Of a DNA stretch of 7,406 bases, positions 1 through 6,936 are shown in pieces. A program made the position numbers and the translations under genes. Source of the DNA: an uncultured Subdoligranulum sp. (GTDB lineage: Bacteria; Bacillota_A; Clostridia; Oscillospirales; Ruminococcaceae); NCBI RefSeq assembly GCF_937890665.1, contig NZ_CALADU010000201.1, positions 1 to 7,406 of the forward strand, read 5' to 3'. Under the pieces are notes generated by a model. It saw nothing but the letters and a program-made list of their open reading frames with translations. It made no database searches and had not been told where the DNA came from. The first letter of the stretch is position 1. Each line of letters begins with the position of its first letter.

Positions 1-61
1 AGCACAGCCCTTGGAGAGGGGCTCTAATAACTACTACTCTATAATACAAGGAGGGGCGGTC

Positions 62-820
62 ATGGACGCTATGCAGCACATTACCGGCCTTGTACGCAAA
101 GCCGTGCAGGATTACGAGATGATCGCCCCCGGCGACCGGGTGTTGATCGGCGTTTCGGGCGGCAAGGACAGCGTGGTGCTTACCATTGCCTTGGGGCGTC
201 TGCGGGCCTATTTGGGGGTGCCGTTTGAGGTACAGGCCGTCACGTTAGATCCCTGTTTTGGCGGCATCGAGACCGATTACACCCCTTTGGCAGAGCTGTT
301 TGCCTCGGAAAACATTCCCTATGAAATCCGGCGGACCGACATCGGTCCCGTGGTTTTTGACTACCGCAAGGAGTCCAATCCCTGTGCGCTCTGCGCCAAA
401 CTGCGCCGCGGCACCTTGCACACCGCCGCCCAACAACTGGGCTGCAACAAGGTAGCGCTGGGGCATCATTTGGATGACGCTGTCGAAACTTTTTATATGA
501 ACCTCTGGCGGGAAGGCCGCATCGGGTGCTTTTCCCCCGTGACGTATCTGTCCCGCCGAAATCTAACGATGATTCGTCCGCTGTTGCTGGCTACCGAGAG
601 TGAGGTCACTTCTGCCGTGAAACGGGCCGGGCTGCCGGTGATCAAAAGCCGCTGCCCCGCCGACGGGGTCACCACCCGGGAAGAAACCAAACAGTTCGTC
701 CGTGAATTCAGCCGCAAAGATCCGGCATTCCGCCAAAAGACGCTGCACGCCTTGCAGGAAAGCGGCATTGACGGATGGCGGCCGCTGCACACTGGCCGGA
801 AAAAGGAGTGGGCTCAATGA
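62..820 (+). CDS. ttcA: TtcA-family tRNA 2-thiolation protein (PP-loop ATPase)
   Basis: Probable tRNA 2-thiocytidine synthetase. TtcA proteins adenylate C32 in the tRNA anticodon loop with ATP and replace its 2-oxygen with sulfur, using a [4Fe-4S] cluster in the cytoplasm. The 252-residue product has a PP-loop, SGGKDS, at residues 32-37, followed by a Rossmann-like ATP pyrophosphatase fold. The family CxxC is present as CALCAKLRRG (Cys108 and Cys111), then ALGHHLDD, and a third cysteine, Cys198, in SRCPADG; these three are the expected cluster ligands. It is shorter than E. coli TtcA (about 310 residues), as is usual for Firmicutes members. I chose the ATG at 62 because AAGGAGG at 48-54 sits 7 bases upstream; an upstream TTG at 11 would place that site inside the gene. 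The stop overlaps alr by 4 bases (ATGA). The family assignment is firm; C32 as the exact target is inferred, since related PP-loop enzymes act on other tRNA positions. Confidence 0.85.
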   Translation: MDAMQHITGLVRKAVQDYEMIAPGDRVLIGVSGGKDSVVLTIALGRLRAYLGVPFEVQAVTLDPCFGGIETDYTPLAELFASENIPYEIRRTDIGPVVFDYRKESNPCALCAKLRRGTLHTAAQQLGCNKVALGHHLDDAVETFYMNLWREGRIGCFSPVTYLSRRNLTMIRPLLLATESEVTSAVKRAGLPVIKSRCPADGVTTREETKQFVREFSRKDPAFRQKTLHALQESGIDGWRPLHTGRKKEWAQ

Positions 821-2004
821 ACGATCCCCGATTGGAAAAACACTGCTGGGCAGAGATTGATTTGGATGCCCTGCGCCATAATTTTTCTTTTATCCAACGC
901 ACGGTCCACGGGCCGATTTGTGCTGTCGTCAAGGCGGATGCCTATGGTCACGGCGACATCGTGGTAGCCCGTGTTTTACAGGAACAAGGAGCTGCAGCAT
1001 TCGCCGTAAGCTGTCTGGCGGAGGGCAAACGGCTGCGCCGCCATGGCATCACAGTCCCGGTACTGATTCTTGGTTACGCTGACCCAGCGGAGGCAGCCGT
1101 ACTGGCGCAGGAAGAGATTACCACCGCCTGCTTCTCCAGCGAATATGCCAAAGCGCTCTCGGCTGCTGCCATGGCTGCCGGTGTGCAGGTAAAAGTGCAT
1201 TTAAAAATTGACACCGGCATGGGGCGTATCGGCTTTGCCGCCCAAAAGGACTGGCAAGGCGTGGTGCAGGAGCTGGAGGCGTTGTACGCACTTCCCGGGC
1301 TGGAGATCTGTGGCATTTTCCAGCATTTTGCGGTTGCGGACAGCGTGGCTCCCGACGCAATGGTCTACACCGATGGTCAGTATGGACTATTCCGCAAGGT
1401 GGTGGATCAGCTGCAGGCTGATGGCTATGCCACCGGCACCGTACACTGTGCCAACTCGGCAGCCCAACTGCGGCACCCGGAATGGCGCAATGACATGACC
1501 CGGGCAGGCATTATTCTGTATGGGTTGGATCCCAGCGATGAACTGCACTTCCCTGTTTTACAGCCGGTGATGACGCTGAAATGCATCGTCACCTTTGTCA
1601 AAGACCTGCTGCCCGGCCAAAGCGTAAGTTACGGCCGTACCTTTACGGCCCAAGCCCCCATGCGGGTAGCCACGGTCTGCGTAGGGTATGCCGATGGATA
1701 CCCGCGAATGCTGTCCGGCACGCAGGGGCAGGGTTTGATGATGGTCAACGGCCGGCCGGCCCCCGTGCTGGGGCGGGTTTGCATGGACCAAACCCTGTTG
1801 GATGTGACCAACATCCCCGGTGTACAGATGGGCGACGAGGTCACGGTATTTGGCCCCGGCGCCCCCGACACCGCCGATACCATCGCCCAAAAGACGGATA
1901 CCATTGCATACGAGGTAGTCTGCGGCATCGCCCGCCGGGTGCCCCGGGTGTATCTGGAAAACGGTAAAATTTGCAAGATTTGGAACGATTTGGAGGAACA
2001 TTGA
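817..2004 (+). CDS. alr: Alanine racemase (PLP-dependent)
   Basis: Interconverts L- and D-alanine, supplying D-Ala for peptidoglycan; a cytoplasmic, pyridoxal-phosphate-dependent fold-type III enzyme that normally works as a homodimer. The 395-residue product starts with the typical [12 protein letters not shown]. The PLP lysine is Lys39 in [11 protein letters not shown], the same number as in the Geobacillus enzyme. The second catalytic base is Tyr272 in VSYGRTF. Further family motifs are [26 protein letters not shown] and the VCMDQ segment near the substrate entrance. The N-terminal TIM barrel runs to about residue 245 and the beta-strand domain follows. The ATG at 817 is supported by AAGGAG at 803-808 with 8-base spacing; it overlaps the ttcA stop by 4 bases, and its own TGA shares one base with the lepA ATG. 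This indicates co-transcription and probable translational coupling, with no promoter of its own visible. A catabolic rather than biosynthetic isoform cannot be excluded, but the context is housekeeping. Confidence 0.96.
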   Translation: MNDPRLEKHCWAEIDLDALRHNFSFIQRTVHGPICAVVKADAYGHGDIVVARVLQEQGAAAFAVSCLAEGKRLRRHGITVPVLILGYADPAEAAVLAQEEITTACFSSEYAKALSAAAMAAGVQVKVHLKIDTGMGRIGFAAQKDWQGVVQELEALYALPGLEICGIFQHFAVADSVAPDAMVYTDGQYGLFRKVVDQLQADGYATGTVHCANSAAQLRHPEWRNDMTRAGIILYGLDPSDELHFPVLQPVMTLKCIVTFVKDLLPGQSVSYGRTFTAQAPMRVATVCVGYADGYPRMLSGTQGQGLMMVNGRPAPVLGRVCMDQTLLDVTNIPGVQMGDEVTVFGPGAPDTADTIAQKTDTIAYEVVCGIARRVPRVYLENGKICKIWNDLEEH

Positions 2005-3812
2005 TGGCTCGCGATACGATCCGCAACTTTTGTATCATCGCCCACATTGACCACGGCAAGTCCACCTTGTCGGACCGTATGCTGGAATTGACCGACAGCG
2101 TGGACAAACGCACCATGACCGATCAGATGCTGGACGACATGGACATCGAAAAAGAGCGCGGCATCACCATCAAGGCCCGCGCCGTGACCATGCGCTACAA
2201 AGCCGACGACGGGAAAACCTATGAACTCAACCTCATCGACACCCCGGGCCACGTGGACTTTCAGTATGAAGTCAGCCGCAGTTTGGCCGCCTGCGAAGGT
2301 GCTGTACTGGTGGTAGACGCCAGTCAGGGTGTGGAGGCCCAGACACTGGCCAACTGCTATCTGGCGCTGGACCACAATCTGGAGGTTGTACCGATCCTGA
2401 ACAAAATCGACCTGCCCAGCGCCGACCCTGACACGGTGGCCAAAGAGGTAGAAGATGTAATCGGTCTGCCCTGCATGGAAGCGCCCCGGGTTTCGGCCAA
2501 GTTGGGCGTCGGTGTCAAGGATGTATTGGAATCCGTAGTCAAGGATATTCCCGCACCTTCCGGAGATCCGGACAAACCCTTGAAGGCGTTGATCTTTGAC
2601 TCTATCTATGACAGCTACAAGGGCGTCATTGTCTATGTGCGCATCTTTGAGGGAACGGTCAAGCCCGGCGACACCATTCGTCTGATGAGCACCGGCGCCG
2701 AGTTCCAACTGGTAGAGGTGGGTCATATGGGCGCCACCAGCCTGACCCCCTGTGACAAACTGGAAGCCGGCGAAGTCGGGTATCTGACCGCCAGCATTAA
2801 AACCGTACGGGATACCCGTGTGGGCGACACCGTAACGTCTGCGGCCAACCCCACCGCGGAACCGCTGCCCGGTTTCCGCACGGTGACCCCCATGGTATTC
2901 TGCGGCATCTACCCCGCCGATGGTGCCGACTACCCCGATTTGAAGGATGCGCTGGAAAAGCTGCAGCTCAACGATGCCTCTTTGAGCTTTGAGCCGGAAA
3001 CCAGTGCTGCGCTGGGCTTCGGGTTCCGCTGCGGCTTCTTGGGTCTGCTGCATATGGAGATCATCACCGAGCGTTTGGAGCGGGAGTTTGATCTGAACCT
3101 GATCACCACCACCCCCGGCGTTCAATATCGCCTGACGCTGACCGACGGCACGGTGGAGATCATCGACAACCCGGCAGCCTACCCTGACCCCACCCGCATC
3201 GTCAAACAGGAAGAGCCCTTTGTCAACGCTCACATCTACACCCCCAACGACTACGTAGGCCCCCTGATGGATCTGTGTCAGGCCAAGCGGGGTGTGCTGG
3301 TGGATATGAAGTATCTGGACGAAACCCGCGTGGACCTGCACTACCAACTGCCGTTGGGTGAGATCGTCTACGACTTCTTTGACGCCATCAAGTCCCGCAG
3401 CCGCGGTTATGCCAGCTACGACTACGAATGGGAAGGCTGGCACGAGAGCAAGCTGGTCCGGCTGGACTTCCTGCTCAATGGGGACCCGGTCGATGCATTG
3501 TCGATGATTGTGTTTGCCGATAATGCGTACGCCAAGGGCCGCCGCATCTGCGAAAAGCTCAAGGAAAACATTCCCCGCGCACTGTTTGAAATTCCTATTC
3601 AGGCCGCAGTGGGCGGCAAGATCATCGCCCGAGAAACGGTAAAAGCCATGCGCAAAGACGTGTTGGCCAAGTGCTACGGCGGTGACATCACCCGCAAAAA
3701 GAAGCTGTTGGAGAAACAGAAGGAAGGCAAAAAGAAGATGCGTCAGTTGGGCAGCGTGACCTTGCCCAGCGAGGCCTTCACCGCCGTGCTGAAACTGGAC
3801 TCCGATTCTTGA
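2004..3812 (+). CDS. lepA: Elongation factor 4 (LepA), ribosome-associated GTPase
   Basis: A translational GTPase of the EF-G-like family that binds stalled or mis-translocated ribosomes, promotes back-translocation and also affects initiation or 30S assembly. The product is 602 residues, the normal length. All GTPase motifs are visible: G1 AHIDHGKST (residues 13-21), G2 RGITIKA (from Arg52), G3 DTPGH (79-83), G4 NKID (133-136) and G5 SAKLG. Domain II, the EF-G-like domains III and V ([20 protein letters not shown] lies at the start of the latter), and the LepA-specific C-terminal domain with the basic tail [20 protein letters not shown] follow in order. The ATG at 2004 overlaps the alr stop by one base (TGATG), and GGAGGA at 1992-1997 lies 6 bases upstream. 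It is the last gene of the ttcA-alr-lepA unit; a palindromic terminator starts 16 bases after the stop. In many Firmicutes lepA is followed by hemW/hrcA, which is not the case here. No missing residues were noticed. Confidence 0.98.
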   Translation: MARDTIRNFCIIAHIDHGKSTLSDRMLELTDSVDKRTMTDQMLDDMDIEKERGITIKARAVTMRYKADDGKTYELNLIDTPGHVDFQYEVSRSLAACEGAVLVVDASQGVEAQTLANCYLALDHNLEVVPILNKIDLPSADPDTVAKEVEDVIGLPCMEAPRVSAKLGVGVKDVLESVVKDIPAPSGDPDKPLKALIFDSIYDSYKGVIVYVRIFEGTVKPGDTIRLMSTGAEFQLVEVGHMGATSLTPCDKLEAGEVGYLTASIKTVRDTRVGDTVTSAANPTAEPLPGFRTVTPMVFCGIYPADGADYPDLKDALEKLQLNDASLSFEPETSAALGFGFRCGFLGLLHMEIITERLEREFDLNLITTTPGVQYRLTLTDGTVEIIDNPAAYPDPTRIVKQEEPFVNAHIYTPNDYVGPLMDLCQAKRGVLVDMKYLDETRVDLHYQLPLGEIVYDFFDAIKSRSRGYASYDYEWEGWHESKLVRLDFLLNGDPVDALSMIVFADNAYAKGRRICEKLKENIPRALFEIPIQAAVGGKIIARETVKAMRKDVLAKCYGGDITRKKKLLEKQKEGKKKMRQLGSVTLPSEAFTAVLKLDSDS

Positions 3813-3828
3813 GTTTGCATAAACAGAA

Positions 3829-3864
3829 AAAACGGGAGGACCGTCTAGACGGTCCTCCCGTTTT
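3829..3864. terminator. Bidirectional intrinsic terminator, 36-bp perfect palindrome
   Basis: The 36 bases are a perfect palindrome centred between 3846 and 3847 on TCTAGA, with arms AAAACGGGAGGACCGTC and its complement. As RNA it forms a GC-rich stem with a minimal CUAG-type loop. On the plus strand the stem is followed by TTTTATT, serving lepA (stop at 3812). On the minus strand it is followed by TTTTTTCTGTTT, serving the alcohol dehydrogenase gene (stop at 3882). The position between two convergent genes and U-tracts on both sides support a shared terminator. Confidence 0.92.
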
Positions 3865-3881
3865 ATTGCAGTATACAGGGC

Positions 3882-5026
3882 TTACAGCAGGCTGCGGTAC
3901 AGCTCCTTGATTTCTTCCACACTGGTGTCGCGGGGATTGCTCGGGCAGCAGGCATCGGCAAAGGCGGACTCTGCCAAGAACTGCACGTCCTCCTCTTTCA
4001 GGATTCCCTTCAAGTCGGCGGGAATGCCCACATCGGCAGAGAGCTGCTTCACGGCGGCGATGGTCGCATCGGCGGCCTCAGCGTCCGTCATCGCATCGAT
4101 GCCTTCCACACCCATGGCTTTGCCCACAGCACGGTAACGTGCGCCAGCCACTTCCTTGTTGTACTCCAATCCGGTGGGCAGAATGATGGCGCAGGCAACA
4201 CCGTGGGGCGTATCATACAGGGCAGACAGTCCGTGGGCCATGCTGTGTACGATGCCCAAGCCTACGTTGGAGAAGCCCATGCCGGCGATGTACTGGCCCA
4301 AAGCCATGCCCTCGCGGCCTTCGGGGGTGTTCTGGACCGCACCGCGCAGATTCTCGCTGATCAGGCGGATAGCCTCCAGATGGAACATATCGGAGATGGT
4401 GCAGGCCCCCTTGGTGATATAGCCTTCAATGGCGTGGGTCAGAGCATCCATACCGGTTGCCGCGGTCAAGCCTTTGGGCATAGAAGCCATCATATCGGGA
4501 TCCACAACGGCCACTTCGGGAATGTCGTTGGTATCCACGCAGACAAACTTGCGGCGCTTCTCCACATCGGTGATGACGTAGTTGATGGTGACTTCGGCAG
4601 CGGTGCCGGCCGTGGTGGGCACCGCGATGGTGAACACCGCATGCTTCTTGGTGGGAGCCACACCCTCCAGACTGCGCACATCGGCGAACTCGGGGTTATT
4701 GATGATGATACCAATGGCTTTGGCTGTGTCCATAGAGGATCCGCCGCCGATGGTTACGATGCTGTCGGCACCGGCCGCTTGGAAAGCTGCCACGCCGTCC
4801 TGCACATTCTGGTGGGATTGGGCTTGATGTCGCTGTACACAGAATAGGCAAAGCCTGCCGCGTCCAACAGATCGGTGACCTTCTTGGTGACGCCGAACTT
4901 GATCAGGTCCGGGTCAGAGCAGACGAAAGCCTTTTTGTAACCGCGACTGGTCAGCTCGGGCACAATGTTTTCGATGGCACCATGGCCGTGGTAGGAAATG
5001 GTGTTCAGAACAATACGGTTTACCAT
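3882..5026 (-). pseudogene. fucO: FucO-like iron-containing alcohol dehydrogenase (lactaldehyde reductase), frameshifted
   Basis: Group III Fe-dependent alcohol dehydrogenase, closest by eye to E. coli FucO, which reduces lactaldehyde to 1,2-propanediol with NADH. The frame is broken: codons from the ATG at 5026 match FucO to NPT (residues 70-72), then the reading shifts and stops at 4754-4756, giving a 90-residue product. The family match resumes in another frame at the Asn codon 4806-4808 and continues to the stop at 3882. Two bases (4809-4810) stand where six are expected, so 4 bases seem lost; restoring them gives 382 residues, the normal length. In repaired numbering the metal ligands Asp195, His199, His262 and His276, the dinucleotide loop GGGSSMDTAK (from Gly95), and the Asp that favours NAD over NADP (Asp38) are all present. 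AGGAG at 5036-5040 supports the 5026 start. The promoter and terminator also look intact, so this is a recent mutation or a sequence error. A GTG at 4805 could open the distal part but lacks a ribosome binding site. Substrate is inferred; related enzymes use 1,3-propanediol or ethanol. Confidence 0.9.
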
Positions 5027-5060
5027 AATCGTTTTCTCCTTCAAGCATACATTTATTGAC

Positions 5061-5087
5061 GAATGCCATAAAATTTCTTATGCATTC
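5061..5087. promoter_or_regulatory. Inverted repeat in the leader of the fucO-like gene
   Basis: GAATGCCATAA (5061-5071) and TTATGCATTC (5078-5087) are complementary over 10 base pairs with one bulged base, separated by the 6-base AATTTC. The repeat lies about 11 to 37 bases downstream of the predicted minus-strand transcription start and ends 20 bases before the ribosome binding site. It could be a repressor operator or an mRNA leader hairpin. No U-tract directly follows it on the minus strand, so it does not look like an attenuator terminator. The pairing is seen directly; the function is inferred. Confidence 0.45.
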
Positions 5088-5104
5088 CGCCAATTTCTGT
5101 CCAT

Positions 5105-5133
5105 ATTGTACGCCTTTGTAACCACTTTGTAAA
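5105..5133 (-). promoter_or_regulatory. Predicted sigma-A promoter of the fucO-like gene
   Basis: On the minus strand TTTACA (5133-5128) is the -35 and TACAAT (5110-5105) the -10, each 5 of 6 to consensus, with exactly 17 bases between. Transcription should begin near 5098, giving a leader of about 70 bases that contains the inverted repeat at 5061-5087 and the AGGAG site. Confidence 0.72.
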
Positions 5134-5147
5134 GCCTTGTTTTTCCC

Positions 5148-5157
5148 GGGGCGCCCC
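5148..5157. repeat. 10-bp GC palindrome between the two divergent promoters
   Basis: GGGGCGCCCC is a perfect 10-bp palindrome in an otherwise AT-rich intergenic region. It abuts the -35 of the glnS promoter (5158-5163) and lies 15 bases from the -35 of the fucO-like promoter. It could be a protein binding site acting on one or both promoters, but a short GC palindrome can also arise by chance in a GC-rich genome. The function is unknown. Confidence 0.3.
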
Positions 5158-5186
5158 TTGCCATTTTATACGAAGTAGTGTACAAT
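5158..5186 (+). promoter_or_regulatory. Predicted sigma-A promoter of glnS
   Basis: TTGCCA (5158-5163) and TACAAT (5181-5186) are each 5 of 6 to the -35 and -10 consensus, with a 17-base spacer. Transcription would start near 5193, only about 25 bases before the glnS ATG at 5218, so the leader is too short for a T-box riboswitch. Confidence 0.78.
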
Positions 5187-5217
5187 AAAAGGACACTAAA
5201 AATTTGGGGTGCAATTT

Positions 5218-6879
5218 ATGGCAGAAGAAAAATTTTCCAACTTTTTGACGGATATCATCGACGCCGACCTTGCCGAGGGCAAGGTCGACACCGTGCATAC
5301 CCGTTTTCCGCCGGAGCCCAACGGATACCTGCACATCGGTTCGGCCAAGGCAATTTTCATCAACTATACCATCGCCAAGCATTATGGCGGCAAATTCAAC
5401 CTGCGGTTTGATGATACCAACCCCGCCCGGGAAGGCGATGAATACGTACAGAGCATTCTGCAGGATCTGCACTGGCTGGGTGCCGACCCCAACGGCGGCA
5501 TCTTTTACGGCAGCGATTACTTTGAGCGCTGCTACGAATATGCCGAACAACTGATCCGAGAGGGCAAGGCCTATGTGGATGACCTGACCCGAGAGGAAAT
5601 GCAGGAGTACCGCGGCAACGATGCCGGCAAGCCCAGCCGTCCCAGCCCGTACCGTGACCGCACGCCGGAGGAGAATCTGGACCTGTTCCGCCGTATGCGC
5701 GCCGGTGAGTTTGCCGACGGAGAAAAGACCCTGCGTGCCAAAATCGATTTGGCCAGCCCCAACATGAATATGCGGGACCCCGCCATCTATCGCATCAAGC
5801 ATGTGTCCCATCACCGTCAGGGCGACAAGTGGTGCATCTATCCGCTCTACGATTTCGCCCATCCCATTCAGGACGCCATCGAAGGAATCACCTTCAGCTT
5901 GTGCAGCTTGGAGTTTGAAAACCATCGTCCCCTTTACGAGTGGGTGGTGAACAACCTCTTCGGCACCGAGTTCCCGAAACAGCGGGAGTTTGCACGCCTG
6001 AACGTGACCAACACCGTAATGAGCAAGCGTTATCTGCGCGAGTTGGTGGAAAAGAACATCGTGGATGGCTGGGATGATCCCCGTATGCCCACGCTGAGCG
6101 GTCTGCGCCGCCGCGGCTACACCCCCACCAGCATCTTCACCTTCGTCAAGGAAGCCGGTATCTCCAAAGCCGACAGTCTGGTGGACATGCGCCAACTGGA
6201 GGCGGTACTGCGCGCCGAGCTGGAGCTGAACGCCCAGCGCCGTGTTGCCGTGTTGGATCCCGTCAAGCTCATCATCGACAACTACCCCGACGACGGCTGC
6301 GAGACCTTCGACCTGCCCAACAACCCGAACCGCGATGCCAACGATTCCTCCACCCGCAAGGTGGCCTTTACAAAGGAAGTTTGGATCGACCGCAGCGACT
6401 TCTTTGAAGTACCGCCGCCCAAGTTCAAGCGGCTGACGCTGGGCAGCGAAGTTCGCCTGATGGGCGCCTATCTGGTGCGCTGCACCGGCGTGGACAAAGA
6501 CGCCGACGGCAACATCGTAGCCATTCATGCGCAGGCAGATCTGGAAACCAAGAACGGCAACCCCGCCGATGGCCGCAAGGTTCGCGGCACCATCCACTGG
6601 GTAAGCTGTGCACACTGCGTGGAGGCAGAGGTTAGCCTGTATGACAAACTGTTCACTGAGGCGAACATGAACAGCATTCCCGATGACGCCGACTTCAAGG
6701 ATTACCTGAACCCCGAGAGTGTAACGGTTGTCCGCCACGCCAAGCTGGAAGAAAGCCTGCGCGACGCCAACCCCGGCGAGCGCTTCCAGTTTGTGCGCAC
6801 TGGTTACTTCACCCCGGACAGCAAGAACCCCGGCGTATACAACCGCATTGTAACGCTGAAGGACAGCTTCAAACTGTAA
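5218..6879 (+). CDS. glnS: Glutaminyl-tRNA synthetase (class I)
   Basis: Charges tRNA-Gln directly with glutamine using ATP, in the cytoplasm. The 553-residue product matches the E. coli enzyme (554) along its length. The catalytic Rossmann domain opens with RFPPEPNGYLHIG (residues 29-41) and NLRFDDTNP; the class I signature reads HIGS (39-42) rather than HIGH, with Ser42 in place of the last His. EGITFSLCSLEFENHRPLYE and the second signature VMSKR (267-271, with Lys270) follow, then GWDDPRMPTLSGLRRRGY. The C-terminal half is the GlnRS two-barrel anticodon-binding region (DPVKLIIDNY, IWIDRSDF equivalent VWIDRSDF, RLTLGSEVRL, GRKVRGTIHWVS, GYFTPDS). These barrels separate it from bacterial GluRS, whose anticodon domain is helical. 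The start is ATG 5218, with GGGGTG at 5206-5211 six bases upstream; the in-frame GTG at 5209 lies within that site. It stands alone with its own promoter and terminator, divergent from the fucO-like gene. GlnRS is not universal in Firmicutes, many of which use GatCAB transamidation. Confidence 0.97.
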   Translation: MAEEKFSNFLTDIIDADLAEGKVDTVHTRFPPEPNGYLHIGSAKAIFINYTIAKHYGGKFNLRFDDTNPAREGDEYVQSILQDLHWLGADPNGGIFYGSDYFERCYEYAEQLIREGKAYVDDLTREEMQEYRGNDAGKPSRPSPYRDRTPEENLDLFRRMRAGEFADGEKTLRAKIDLASPNMNMRDPAIYRIKHVSHHRQGDKWCIYPLYDFAHPIQDAIEGITFSLCSLEFENHRPLYEWVVNNLFGTEFPKQREFARLNVTNTVMSKRYLRELVEKNIVDGWDDPRMPTLSGLRRRGYTPTSIFTFVKEAGISKADSLVDMRQLEAVLRAELELNAQRRVAVLDPVKLIIDNYPDDGCETFDLPNNPNRDANDSSTRKVAFTKEVWIDRSDFFEVPPPKFKRLTLGSEVRLMGAYLVRCTGVDKDADGNIVAIHAQADLETKNGNPADGRKVRGTIHWVSCAHCVEAEVSLYDKLFTEANMNSIPDDADFKDYLNPESVTVVRHAKLEESLRDANPGERFQFVRTGYFTPDSKNPGVYNRIVTLKDSFKL

Positions 6880-6888
6880 GTACCAACA

Positions 6889-6919
6889 AAAAAGACCGAC
6901 GCACCGCGTCGGTCTTTTT
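6889..6919. terminator. Bidirectional intrinsic terminator between glnS and the MATE gene
   Basis: AAAAAGACCGACGC (6889-6902) pairs perfectly with GCGTCGGTCTTTTT (6906-6919) across a 3-base loop, ACC. On the plus strand the stem runs into TTTTTCTTTTC, ending glnS 10 bases after its stop. On the minus strand it runs into six T residues, serving the MATE gene whose stop lies 18 bases away. Confidence 0.93.
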
Positions 6920-6936
6920 CTTTTCGTATCGGCGGT

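Noticed and set aside
6..23. Hairpin AGCCC...GGGCT at the left edge
   Set aside because: The stem is short with one wobble pair and no U-tract after it, so it does not qualify as a terminator.
1..30. Possible tail of an upstream gene ending at tandem stops TAATAA (25-30)
   Set aside because: Frame 1 is open for only 8 codons before the stops, and the other two frames are also open at the edge. This is too short to support.
40..45. A perfect TATAAT just before ttcA
   Set aside because: No -35 lies at 16-18 bases (TTGGAG at 11-16 is 23 bases away) and there is no TG extension. The predicted start would fall inside the ribosome binding site at 48-54. The operon promoter is more likely upstream of the window.
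1629..3443. A 604-codon open frame on the minus strand opposite lepA (and the end of alr)
   Set aside because: It is fully antisense to well-supported genes, has low-complexity Gly/Val/His/Gln-rich sequence with no recognisable domain, and fits the mirror effect of GC-biased third codon positions. The convincing lepA motifs claim this DNA.
3882..4805. The distal dehydrogenase piece as a separate functional gene starting at GTG 4805
   Set aside because: There is no ribosome binding site before that GTG and the piece lacks the first part of the Rossmann fold. It is the 3' part of the frameshifted gene.
4203..4847. A 214-codon plus-strand open frame opposite the fucO-like gene
   Set aside because: It has Gly/His/Asp-rich antisense composition with no ribosome binding site, and the FucO family match on the other strand is decisive.
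5053..6738. A 561-codon open frame on the minus strand opposite glnS
   Set aside because: It shadows glnS, runs through the divergent promoter region and shows no family motif. Composition is typical of an antisense artefact.
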